Assembly (NCBI GenBank): GCA_902364065.1
Contig: CABJCJ010000044.1
Span: 1-13,469, forward strand
Origin: Veillonellaceae bacterium SB90
GTDB taxonomy: Bacteria > Bacillota > Negativicutes > Selenomonadales > Selenomonadaceae
Direction of reading: 5' to 3'
Length of the DNA stretch: 13,469 nt
Shown: positions 1-5,836 of the stretch, in pieces
How the letters are laid out: every line of letters starts with the position of its first letter
How positions within the stretch are numbered: position 1 is the stretch's first letter
Made by a program: the position numbers and the translations under genes
The notes under the pieces: generated by a model
Told to the model about the DNA's origin: nothing
Database searches by the model: none
The model's input: only the letters and a program-made list of their open reading frames with translations

Positions 1-65
1 CTAAAAATAAATCAGTGTTTTAGTAACTGCGAAGTTTGAGTCAATAACTAACAGTGTTTTTAATA
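1..65 (+). promoter_or_regulatory. Leader end of the type I-F CRISPR array
   Basis: This AT-rich, non-coding stretch directly precedes the first I-F repeat. The repeats read 5' to 3' on the plus strand and end in CTTAGAAA, the expected crRNA 5' handle, so transcription should enter from here. Only the array-proximal part of the leader is visible because the window starts inside it. I see no clear -35/-10 pair in it. Positions 10-22 (AATCAG-TGTT-TTA) fit the IHF consensus WATCARNNNNTTR, but one such match may be chance. Confidence 0.7.
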
Positions 66-1596
66 GTTAACTGCCGCATAGGCAGCTTAGAAATATGAGT
101 TACCCCAGAGGTACGATGTAGAGACGTTAACTGCCGCATAGGCAGCTTAGAAATTCTTGAGGCCGATTATGTGAATGGGTGTATTTGTTAACTGCCGCAT
201 AGGCAGCTTAGAAAAAGAGATCCGATTGGCATAGAGAGCCCCCATGGTTAACTGCCGCATAGGCAGCTTAGAAAATTATCATCATATTATATTAGTATAT
301 TATGCTTGTTAACTGCCGCATAGGCAGCTTAGAAAGCGCTTCGGGCGAATGAGGTAAATCTTATCTGGTTAACTGCCGCATAGGCAGCTTAGAAAATTGG
401 GATGTCGGCGCAAACCTTTGTGACCGTGTTAACTGCCGCATAGGCAGCTTAGAAATATTCCGTAAATCAAGGTGAACATGCCACAAAGTTAACTGCCGCA
501 TAGGCAGCTTAGAAAGTCACGCTTCGCATTGCTCTCGTTGATTTCCTGTTAACTGCCGCATAGGCAGCTTAGAAATTTATCTGTCGTGCTACCATGTACG
601 TAACTACGTTAACTGCCGCATAGGCAGCTTAGAAAATGATATTCATCTTGTTGAGCAACCGGATGATGTTAACTGCCGCATAGGCAGCTTAGAAAATCTC
701 GCTTCGCATTGCTCTCGTTGATTTCCTTGTTAACTGCCGCATAGGCAGCTTAGAAAAAGAAGAAGGTAGCTTATCTCCTGTGGGGTAAGTTAACTGCCGC
801 ATAGGCAGCTTAGAAAATACTAAAATAGTCCGTCACAATGTCGCGGGCGTTAACTGCCGCATAGGCAGCTTAGAAATGCACACAGAACGGCACAGTCGGC
901 AATGATTTGTTAACTGCCGCATAGGCAGCTTAGAAATCAAAAGAAAGGATACCATATGATGACAGCAAGTTAACTGCCGCATAGGCAGCTTAGAAATGGA
1001 GCTGATCCTATATGGCAAATCGAATACGGTTAACTGCCGCATAGGCAGCTTAGAAAATAACACCCGTGCCCACGGAATGGGCAACAGGGTTAACTGCCGC
1101 ATAGGCAGCTTAGAAATGTTTGCCGTTTTGCCAGACATTGAAAGACGAGTTAACTGCCGCATAGGCAGCTTAGAAAGTCGAATATGGTCTGAAATACGGT
1201 GTGTACTAGTTAACTGCCGCATAGGCAGCTTAGAAAAAAAGCTCACGCGACGGGCATTGCAGGCAATGGTTAACTGCCGCATAGGCAGCTTAGAAAGAAA
1301 AATATTTAGCCATTTTTAACTTCCTTTCGTTAACTGCCGCATAGGCAGCTTAGAAAAAAAGTATCCATAAGCCCGACGCGATAATACAGTTAACTGCCGC
1401 ATAGGCAGCTTAGAAATCTTGCTGACTTGTAATCATCAGATTACTAATGTTAACTGCCGCATAGGCAGCTTAGAAAGACAAGATTCTTTTTTATATCTTT
1501 GCTATATCGTTAACTGCCGCATAGGCAGCTTAGAAATTGCCAAGCACCTCATTTTGCCAGGCACGTATGTTAACTGCCGCATAGGCAGCTTAGAAA
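66..1596 (+). CRISPR. Type I-F CRISPR array, 26 repeats and 25 complete spacers
   Basis: Twenty-six identical 28-nt repeats begin GTTAACTGCCGC and end GGCAGCTTAGAAA. They start at 66, 126, 187, 247, 308, 368 and so on, to the last at 1569. The inner CTGCC/GGCAG palindrome and the CTTAGAAA end are typical of type I-F (Csy) repeats. Spacers are 32 nt, with 33 nt at 154-186, 275-307 and 696-728. No repeat is degenerate, even at the right end, so the true leader-distal end is missing: a further 31-nt partial spacer (1597-1627) runs straight into an IS66 end. No csy/cas gene for this array is in the window; cas genes may lie to the left. Spacers 516-547 and 696-728 are near-identical. Confidence 0.97.
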
Positions 1597-1627
1597 AGGA
1601 CGGTCATCGCGATGCGCGTATCATAGT

Positions 1628-1653
1628 GTAAGCGCTAAATTATCCGGTGTATA
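1628..1653 (+). repeat. IS66 left terminal inverted repeat
   Basis: The sequence starts GTAAGCGCTAAAT. It pairs with the opposite end (3317-3342) in the inverted sense with about three mismatches over 26 bases. It interrupts what would have been the 26th spacer of the I-F array. Confidence 0.85.
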
Positions 1654-1752
1654 ATCTGCCAGCCTGATGGCTAAAATTTTCGTCATCACTGAAATGCGCA
1701 TCAAAAAGCGCTGCTGTGCGAGCAAGGAAATTTGGATGGTTCATTTGCAGTT

Positions 1753-2348
1753 TCACTGGATTGTCTCATTCCATGGCAGGACGTCGTCGAGGTACTCGGG
1801 ATGCTGCTGGATGTCGGCGTTTGGCAGGTGCTCGAAGAGGTATTGGAACGGATTCAGGCCGTTGGCCTTGGCTCCTTTCAGAGAGTCGCTGAACAACCAG
1901 TTCTTGCGCCCCTTCTCTTTGTGGACCTGTACGGGTGTCTCATCTGCATGGATGACATCCTGCTCGAGGAGGTCCTGCTGCAGTCGCGAGACGAGCGGCA
2001 TGGCCGGCTTCTCGATGGAGAAATGCTCTTCCTTGCGGCAAGCGAGGCACTGGAAGGATTTGCGGCAGTAGTCGATGACCTTAATCTTGGCGGGGATGAA
2101 CTCAATTTCCGTGCGGAGCTTCTCTTTGGCCATGGACGTCAGGGCTGTGCCGCAACGCCTGTAGACGTGCGGGCATCTCAATGCACGGTTCGGGCGCATT
2201 TTTCTTCGCCTCGACTCCGCCTCGTTGAAAAAGTCCATCTGCTCGTTTGCAGTCTCCAATCCGCTTCGTCTTTTCCGTGCGGGACCCATATACCATCTTC
2301 TGCAGCCGGGCAATCTGGGCCTTGAGCATCTGGACTTCCGTCTTTAGG
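1753..2348 (-). pseudogene. tnpC: IS66 tnpC transposase remnant
   Basis: TnpC is the DDE transposase of IS66 elements. What remains, in order: a coiled-coil start (LKAQIARLQKMVYGSRTEKT), a frameshift near 2270 into LETANEQMDFFNEAE, a zinc-binding segment (CPHVYRRCG, then CRKSFQCLAC), the catalytic neighbourhood around HADETPVQVHKE, and the C-terminal end KANGLNPFQYLFEHLPNADI to the stop. The zinc segment joins almost directly to the DDE segment, and the DDE segment almost directly to the C-terminus. At least two large internal parts normally present are therefore deleted. The N-terminus is also lost and is joined in frame to the tnpB 3' end. It cannot be functional. Confidence 0.85.
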
Positions 2349-2653
2349 GTGAGCCCTTCCGTGAGCTAGTGAAGCTGCTGTTCCGAGATCTCCAGCACGT
2401 CCTTGGGCTCATCCGGCTATTGGTACTTGCCATTTTCGAGGCGCTTGCAGAGCAGCAGAAAATCCGTCTTATCCCAGAGCGGCCCCTTGATACGGTCCTT
2501 GCGACGGCCGCAGAACAAGAAAAGCGCCGGCTGGTGCGGGTCCAGATGGAACCGCGAGACAACCAAGGCGGCAAGCCCGTCGATGGACTTCCGCATGTCC
2601 GTATGGCCACAGGCCAGATAGATGTGCTCCGCCGTGAGTTCTCGGATTAGCAT
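2349..2653 (-). pseudogene. tnpB: IS66 tnpB (Orf2) with two internal amber codons
   Basis: The protein starts MLIRELTAEHIYLACGHTDM and continues RKSIDGLAALV, then LFLFCGRRKDRIKGPLWDK and LLLCKRLENGKYQ, which is the IS66 Orf2/TnpB signature. TAG at 2417-2419 stops it at 78 residues. The frame then continues with the expected TnpB C-terminus (VLEISEQQLH, a second TAG at 2366-2368, then LTEGLTLK). Family members usually have Trp at both places, so both stops look like TGG to TAG changes; this comparison is from memory. Its ATG overlaps the TAA of tnpA, the usual coupling in these elements. Confidence 0.85.
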
Positions 2654-3323
2654 GATGAGAACACATCCCTTAGGATACAGAGAGTCTGCCGCAAAAGCTC
2701 TGGTGGCGTATCTTTTGTTACCGTGATGCGTGTTGTCCCACAGAAAATCTCCAACGCTGGCTGTGGTGACTGTGGTGGCTGCGCTGATTGAGAGGACGGC
2801 TTTGTGCACTTCAATGAAACGAAGTGAACCCCTTCTTGCAATGTGGATTCGGGTGGCTCGGGCAGTGCTGGAGTTGATTCAGCAGGTGGCTCGAGCGTCT
2901 CAGCGCAACCTCCTCCGGTATTGCCGGAGTCTTTGGGGTACTCGTCTCGTGCTCACCTTTTGACGGCTTTATTGGTTCGGATGAAGGAGACAACGTCTCC
3001 ACCACATCCGTATATTGCGCCTTACTTGCCAGCAGCTCCTTTTGGATGACATTCTGCCAGTAGTAGAACGTTTTGCAGTTGATTTCGGCACGGCGGCAGT
3101 ATGCCATGCCGGAAAGGCCGCTGGCTCGCTGCTCCATGATGATCTGCGTCCACCGCGGCACATACCGCCGCTTCTGAGGATTACCGAATTTCCCGATTTT
3201 CCCGGATTTCCCGAGATTCCTGAATTTCCTATATGTCCTCATATTACCAAATTCCTCGGCGCATGCCTTGAGACATTCATGTGAGACCATTATCCCACAA
3301 GGCGGAGGGGGGAGTATATACAC
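2647..3323 (-). pseudogene. tnpA: IS66 tnpA (Orf1) with a frameshift
   Basis: The first part includes RRYVPRWTQIIMEQRASGLS and YCRRAEINCKTFYYWQNVIQ, the helix-turn-helix-like region typical of IS66 TnpA. The frame then runs through a low-conservation, Ser/Thr/Pro-rich linker to a stop at 2811. The expected C-terminal strand-rich segment (ALEIFCGTTRITVTKDTPPE, then LLRQTLCILRDV) is found in another frame ending at 2647. A frameshift near 2815-2840 therefore splits the gene. The start is uncertain; the ATG at 3287 (MVSHECLKAC) or a later one is possible. TnpA is an accessory protein of IS66 transposition. Confidence 0.8.
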
Positions 3324-3342
3324 TGTATTATTTAGCGCTTAC
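3317..3342 (-). repeat. IS66 right terminal inverted repeat
   Basis: Read on the minus strand from 3342, it starts GTAAGCGCTAAAT, identical to the other end for 13 bases and then about 10 of the next 13. The phage-like reading frame to its right runs right up to this boundary. Confidence 0.85.
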
Positions 3343-3640
3343 TAAGCTCGCTCCGCAGTGCCTCGTATGTCATCCTACCCACTTGTGTTGTGGCGGGCGG
3401 CCTCGCGCCATGTGCGCCCTTGATCAGCAAAAAGACCCGTTACCATTTTCATGGCAACCGCTCGCGATAGCCGCATAAACTCGGAGGAGTGCGACAGATG
3501 GTCAAGCGTAATCCGGATAAGCCTTGGGTCATTCGTCTTGCCGACTCGCATGACACAATCTGCTTGGCGATTTCCAGGAGCGAACGCCGGAACTCTGCTT
3601 CTATACGCGCTTTAGGCTCCCATAAATCCGCTCGTGACAT
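3343..3640 (-). pseudogene. Phage head/minor-capsid-like gene remnant, frameshifted and cut by the IS
   Basis: Reading from 3640, the frame gives MSRADLWEPKARIEAEFRRS and then LLEIAKQIVSC. In the next frame a plausible continuation follows without a gap: VGKTNDPRLIRITLDHLSHS, then SEFMRLSRAVAMKMVTGLFA and DQGRTWREAARHNTSG. A second shift gives RMTYEALRSELSKR, which runs into the IS66 end at 3342. The composition and style suggest the N-terminal half of a phage head morphogenesis/minor capsid protein. I recognise this only by resemblance and have no domain match. The Shine-Dalgarno AGGAGGAAGG before ATG is strong. The gene is certainly broken: at least two frameshifts, and the 3' part is missing. 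Confidence 0.5.
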
Positions 3641-3676
3641 ATCCTTCCTCCTACTCGTGACATATCCTTCCTCCTA
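3631..3676. repeat. Perfect 23-bp tandem duplication carrying a ribosome binding site and start codon
   Basis: Positions 3631-3653 and 3654-3676 are identical and adjacent. On the minus strand each copy contains AGGAGGAAGG, a two-base spacer (AT) and ATGTCACGAG. The copy at 3631-3653 starts the phage-like frame at 3640. The upstream copy starts a different frame (23 is not a multiple of 3), which stops after about 20 codons within the gene. Confidence 0.95.
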
Positions 3677-3678
3677 TT

Positions 3679-3693
3679 TTGGGCATAAGAAAA
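3679..3693 (-). repeat. 15-bp intergenic motif, copy 1
   Basis: On the minus strand it reads TTTTCTTATGCCCAA. It is identical to 6486-6500. In both places it begins in the T-run of a terminator-like hairpin and lies upstream of the Shine-Dalgarno of a phage-like gene. Confidence 0.7.
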
Positions 3694-3718
3694 CCGCCTG
3701 CACATTGTACAAGCGGTT
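3687..3718 (-). terminator. Rho-independent terminator after the yjcQ-like gene
   Basis: On the minus strand AACCGC pairs with GCGGTT, with an inner partly paired loop, followed by TTTTCTT. It starts at the TAA of the YjcQ gene, so it would end the toxin-CPCC-YjcQ transcript. Confidence 0.65.
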
Positions 3719-4037
3719 ATAAACCAGGAACGCTATCTTTGATACCCTTGGCCATTCTCATAGCTCTCTGCATCATACTGTTTTCATTCAGGTACTCAAG
3801 GCCTTGAAGTGTCAACCGCGGTCGCCCTTTGCTGATCAAGAAATTTCCTGTGGCATCGGTATCAACTGCAATCCCCTCAATCAGTTCTGCTTTGACCAGC
3901 ATACGGAGGATAGAATACAAACGGTATTGGCTTATCCCGAGAGTTTCGGCTGAAATCATGCGCTCGTCGAACTCCTCTGAATCCATACTGGCTTCCAAAG
4001 CTTTCAGTATTCGGTATATGATGCGGACGTTGTCCAT
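3717..4037 (-). CDS. YjcQ family protein (phage-associated, winged-helix-like)
   Basis: This 106-residue protein starts MDNVRIIYRILKALEASMDS. It shows the YjcQ family layout: an N-terminal helix (YRILKALE), a short loop before a middle helix (LGISQYRLYSILRMLVKAEL), and a C-terminal LTLQGLEYLNENSMMQRAMR segment. The LTxxGxxYLxEN block is the part that resembles B. subtilis YjcQ. The fold is winged-helix-like. The molecular role is not established, though the family is common in prophages. Its ATG lies one base after the stop of the CPCC gene, so the two are probably co-translated. A hairpin terminator follows. The length is normal for the family and the frame is intact. Confidence 0.8.
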   Translation of the reverse strand: MDNVRIIYRILKALEASMDSEEFDERMISAETLGISQYRLYSILRMLVKAELIEGIAVDTDATGNFLISKGRPRLTLQGLEYLNENSMMQRAMRMAKGIKDSVPGL

Positions 4038-4038
4038 G

Positions 4039-4230
4039 TCATTTTACCTTCTTTCCTGCCCTGTAGGCAGCCCGTGCCTCATTGAGGCTCATACGATTTG
4101 CGCCACTCTTATCCGGGTGACGAATCTGATAATCATCATTTTCCCAATAGCAGATAGGGCAGATATCGAAATTGTCCCGTTCATCAAATTCGCTTTTGCC
4201 ACATACCGGGCACTTAACCTTTTCCGCCAC
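4039..4230 (-). CDS. CPCC-family cysteine-rich small protein
   Basis: This 63-residue protein starts MAEKVKCPVCGKSEFDERDN. Its pairs C7-x2-C10 and C24-x2-C27 (ICPICYWENDD), followed by GANRMSLNEARAAYR, match the Cys_rich_CPCC family, whose members end in a similar ANxxSLNEAR segment. The cysteines probably bind zinc. Family function is unknown to me. The start codon overlaps the end of the toxin-like gene by 17 nt and its stop is one base from the YjcQ start, so all three form one tightly coupled operon. The immediate downstream, overlapping position is the usual place for an immunity gene, but that is inference. Confidence 0.85.
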   Translation of the reverse strand: MAEKVKCPVCGKSEFDERDNFDICPICYWENDDYQIRHPDKSGANRMSLNEARAAYRAGKKVK

Positions 4231-4702
4231 GTTCGATATCCTCCTTACACATATTTATGTAATATGATTCGCCATCTATCGGCTTAAACATAGTGCGAAA
4301 CCCTTTTGTTATGGATGCTTTTACAAAATCATTAGTTTTTCGGTCATATCTGATAATGATGCCATCTTTGTCGATATGGCCGAGTATGTCACCACCAACA
4401 GGCATTTCAGCCAGTTGCACAGCTCGTGCAACATATTGCCCGATCGTAAAGTCAGGATATTCATCTCGGTGCGTCCTTCCGTTTTTCCAATGATTCATGA
4501 GCTTTTGTTTATTGGCAAAGCCTCGCACCCATAATCGGTTCACACCTTTTGGGCTTAGTTCTACACTACCATGTTCATTGCTTTTTGTCGAGCCCTTATT
4601 CCCACCCTTTCCAAACTTTCCATCTGACCGGCGTGGGTGGTTCTCTTCATTCCAAGGCCTTCGGTCTTCTGTCCTCTTCGGCTCCGGCTCTTTATCCTTC
4701 AT
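4214..4702 (-). CDS. Phage-associated BECR-like nuclease toxin domain, probably the C-terminal piece of a larger phage protein
   Basis: The frame encodes 162 residues. Residues 1-40 are a charged linker with NHPRRSDGKFGKGG (21-34), of the kind that joins phage structural proteins to C-terminal effector domains. Residues 50-155 form a compact domain with NHWKNGRTH (70-78), GHIDKDGIIIRYDRKTNDFV (108-127) and FRTMFKPIDGESYY (135-148). The pattern of RYD, TNDF and TMFKP resembles the phage Barnase-EndoU-ColicinE5/D-RelE (BECR) RNase toxins; I infer RNase activity from that resemblance only. AGGAGG lies just two bases before this ATG, which is too close for a good site. The frame stays coding-like upstream (EGGQESTKGFQEA, then TAG at 4744-4746, then an acidic segment up to about 4800). 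The original protein was therefore probably longer. Confidence 0.6.
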   Translation of the reverse strand: MKDKEPEPKRTEDRRPWNEENHPRRSDGKFGKGGNKGSTKSNEHGSVELSPKGVNRLWVRGFANKQKLMNHWKNGRTHRDEYPDFTIGQYVARAVQLAEMPVGGDILGHIDKDGIIIRYDRKTNDFVKASITKGFRTMFKPIDGESYYINMCKEDIERGGKG

Positions 4703-4801
4703 CGCCTCCTGAAAACCCTTTGTGGATTCTTGGCCGCCTTCCTAGGGCCCACCGTTTTCATCCTCGTTATCATCTTCGCTTGGATGGGCTCCGGAGCTAC
4801 A

Positions 4802-4830
4802 GTGAGCCCCGTACTCGCGGGGATGATTCC
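4802..4830 (+). CRISPR. Solitary type I-E-like CRISPR repeat, copy 1
   Basis: These 29 bases start GTGAGCCCCGTACTCGCGGG and end GATGATTCC, close to type I-E repeats of the GTGAGCCCCGC...GCGGGGATGATCC kind. The CCCCG/CGGGG arms are intact. There is no second repeat about 61 nt on either side. To the right the sequence continues as a plus-strand phage-like coding frame, and to the left as a minus-strand one. Confidence 0.75.
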
Positions 4831-5070
4831 CTGCAGGTTGGAGAATTCTACAAGATCCTCGAGGGACGGCGGACAGCGGAGAAACGCAGCGACGAGAAGT
4901 GGGCTTATTTCCTCTCGTGGCTCGTTAATGTGCAGCTTGAGCATCCCATCATGATGGAGGAAATCCTCGTGCTGCTCTATCCGGAGGTAAAGGAGCAGAT
5001 GGAGGAGCGCAAGAGGAAGCAGCGAGAAGAGGATGAGGCCATCTTGCGCAAAGAGTTTGGATTGGATTAA
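4831..5070 (+). pseudogene. 3' fragment of a phage tail-assembly-chaperone-like gene
   Basis: The frame reads LQVGEFYKILEGRRTAEKRS, then DEKWAYFLSWLVNVQLEHPI, MMEEILVLLYPEVKEQMEER and a charged end KREEDEAILRKEFGLD-like tail before TAA. The coding-quality sequence begins exactly at the right edge of the I-E-like repeat. Upstream in the same frame it is only the repeat and antisense toxin sequence, with no Shine-Dalgarno or credible start. It looks like the C-terminal 79 residues of a small tail-assembly or pre-tape-measure protein. That identification is by general style and is weak; that it is a truncated real gene is more secure. Confidence 0.45.
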
Positions 5071-5099
5071 AAAAAGACCGCCATCAGGCGGACTCGTCG
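5071..5099 (-). terminator. Rho-independent terminator of the membrane-protein gene
   Basis: On the minus strand GTCCGCC-TGAT-GGCGGTC-like arms (core CCGCC/GGCGG) are followed by seven T. The TGA of the minus-strand gene lies in the loop region. The same hairpin closely follows the plus-strand fragment ending at 5070. Confidence 0.7.
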
Positions 5100-5449
5100 G
5101 AATCAAGATAAGCTTGCAGGAAATCTTTGTAGGTTGTCTTATCCGCGACGGCGATAAAGGATCCGTAATAGCGGACGGTGATGCGGAACGTATAGAACTG
5201 GCGTACTTTCAAGCCGGCGATTGCGGCAAATGAGATAGCGCCGACGAGACTGAAGCAAAGAAGGCCGAAAGCCAAGGCGGGAAGTGTGCGCAGCCAGCTG
5301 AGCCCGTAGTCGGTGCAATGGGAAATTTCCTCGTAATCCAGGACAGATACCCTGTTAACGGCGATAGGAGGACGCCCCGTGGCAACCAAGGTGTTGCCAA
5401 AAAGCTTGTACTCGGGAGAAATATCGCCCAAAATGATACGGAATGACAT
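5084..5449 (-). CDS. Small single-pass membrane protein of unknown function, moron-like
   Basis: The gene encodes 121 residues starting MSFRIILGDISPEYKLFGNT. Residues about 53-81 (WLRTLPALAFGLLCFSLVGA and on) form a long hydrophobic stretch, one or two membrane segments. A basic, Tyr-rich segment follows (VRQFYTFRITVRYYGSFIAV), then a soluble end KTTYKDFLQAYLDSDES. I do not recognise the family. AAGGGGTGG precedes the ATG at a good distance. A TATAAT box (5467-5472) lies just upstream and a strong terminator overlaps the stop. It is thus a self-contained unit placed antisense between phage gene remnants, the usual form of a phage moron. Its intact frame contrasts with the broken genes around it. 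Confidence 0.7.
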   Translation of the reverse strand: MSFRIILGDISPEYKLFGNTLVATGRPPIAVNRVSVLDYEEISHCTDYGLSWLRTLPALAFGLLCFSLVGAISFAAIAGLKVRQFYTFRITVRYYGSFIAVADKTTYKDFLQAYLDSDESA

Positions 5450-5466
5450 AGAACCACCCCTTTTTT

Positions 5467-5472
5467 ATTATA
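5467..5472 (-). promoter_or_regulatory. Promoter -10 element for the moron-like gene
   Basis: On the minus strand TGCTATAATAA contains a perfect TATAAT, 18 bases upstream of the ATG at 5449. There is no good -35; at 17 bases' spacing the hexamer is GC-rich. Confidence 0.5.
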
Positions 5473-5489
5473 GCATGATGAACATGTTA

Positions 5490-5644
5490 GGAGGCAGAGA
5501 ATTTAAATAAAATCAGCGATTTGCAAATCCTGATTGGTGCAGATGTTGCTTGGCAGTTTCCAGAAGCTGGCAATCGTGGTCGGAGGTGCTTCCGACTTGG
5601 GTGAGCTGATTTTAAGTGCCGCGCAGGCTGGAGATGCAGTATAA
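5490..5644 (+). pseudogene. Possible phage tail-gene (tape-measure-like) remnant
   Basis: AGGAGG at 5490-5495 is followed by a frame NLNKISDLQILIGADVAWQ without a usable start codon. In another frame LGSFQKLAIVVGGASDLGEL and ILSAAQAGDAV run to TAA at 5644. The first part resembles the start of some tape-measure proteins and the second their Ala/Gly-rich helices, joined by a deletion or frameshift. A tape-measure gene would fit after a tail chaperone. This is a weak call; the stretch may also be non-coding. Confidence 0.25.
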
Positions 5645-5669
5645 AAAATAAGCCCCGCACTGCGGAGCT
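5641..5669 (-). terminator. Rho-independent terminator of the 35-residue peptide gene
   Basis: On the minus strand AGCTCCGC-AGT-GCGGGGCT forms an 8-bp stem (one G-T pair) followed by TATTTTTTAT. It begins at the TGA of the small gene. Confidence 0.75.
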
Positions 5670-5776
5670 CAGAGCTTTTTGAAAAGTCCGTACAAAAAGC
5701 CAAGCGCGCCGGAAAGGCACGTAGCAAAGATGGTAAGAAGAAGGAATGCACATATAAGCCCGAAAAGAACTGTCAT
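5669..5776 (-). CDS. 35-residue hydrophobic membrane peptide
   Basis: ATG at 5776 follows GGAAGGTGG. The peptide is MTVLFGLICAFLLLTIFATC then LSGALGFLYGLFKKL. It has a single membrane helix over about residues 4-30 and a short basic end (KK). It has its own extended -10 promoter (TGGTATAAT) and an adjacent terminator, giving a transcript of roughly 150 nt. Size, hydrophobicity, C-terminal lysines and compact transcription unit resemble type I toxin peptides or small phage membrane morons. I see no obvious antisense RNA promoter and do not recognise a family, so the function is unassigned. Confidence 0.6.
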   Translation of the reverse strand: MTVLFGLICAFLLLTIFATCLSGALGFLYGLFKKL

Positions 5777-5810
5777 GATGACCACCTTCCTGAATGTTCT
5801 TGATACTTAT

Positions 5811-5816
5811 ATTATA
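5811..5816 (-). promoter_or_regulatory. Extended -10 promoter for the 35-residue peptide
   Basis: On the minus strand TGGTATAAT gives a perfect TATAAT with the TGn extension, 34 bases upstream of the start codon. No convincing -35 is seen, which extended -10 promoters tolerate. Confidence 0.6.
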
Positions 5817-5836
5817 CCAGAAAAGGAGGAGTTGCG

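Larger units (their letters stand above)
1628..3342 (-). mobile_element. Decayed IS66-family insertion sequence
   Basis: The ends are imperfect inverted repeats: the left end at 1628 reads GTAAGCGCTAAAT, and the same 13 bases read inward from 3342 on the minus strand. The match extends to about 23 of 26 bases. GTAAGCG termini and the gene order tnpA-tnpB-tnpC (here on the minus strand) are hallmarks of IS66. At 1715 bp the copy is shorter than usual for this family (about 2.5 kb) because tnpC has lost internal segments. All three genes carry frameshifts or stops, so it is not autonomous. The flanks (ATCATAGT before 1628, TAAGCTCG after 3342) are not an 8-bp duplication, so one or both sides have been rearranged since insertion. 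Confidence 0.88.

Noticed and set aside
833..1631. Long reading frames on both strands with the recurring peptides KLPMRQLT and VNCRIGSLE
   Set aside because: They are translations of the I-F repeats; their period equals the 60-nt repeat unit.
1732..2325. A plus-strand frame of 197 codons within the IS
   Set aside because: It is antisense to recognisable IS66 tnpC sequence.
4549..5070. A single plus-strand gene of 173 codons
   Set aside because: Its first part is antisense to the toxin-like gene and then reads the I-E-like repeat (SEPRTRGDDS); only the part after 4830 looks coding.
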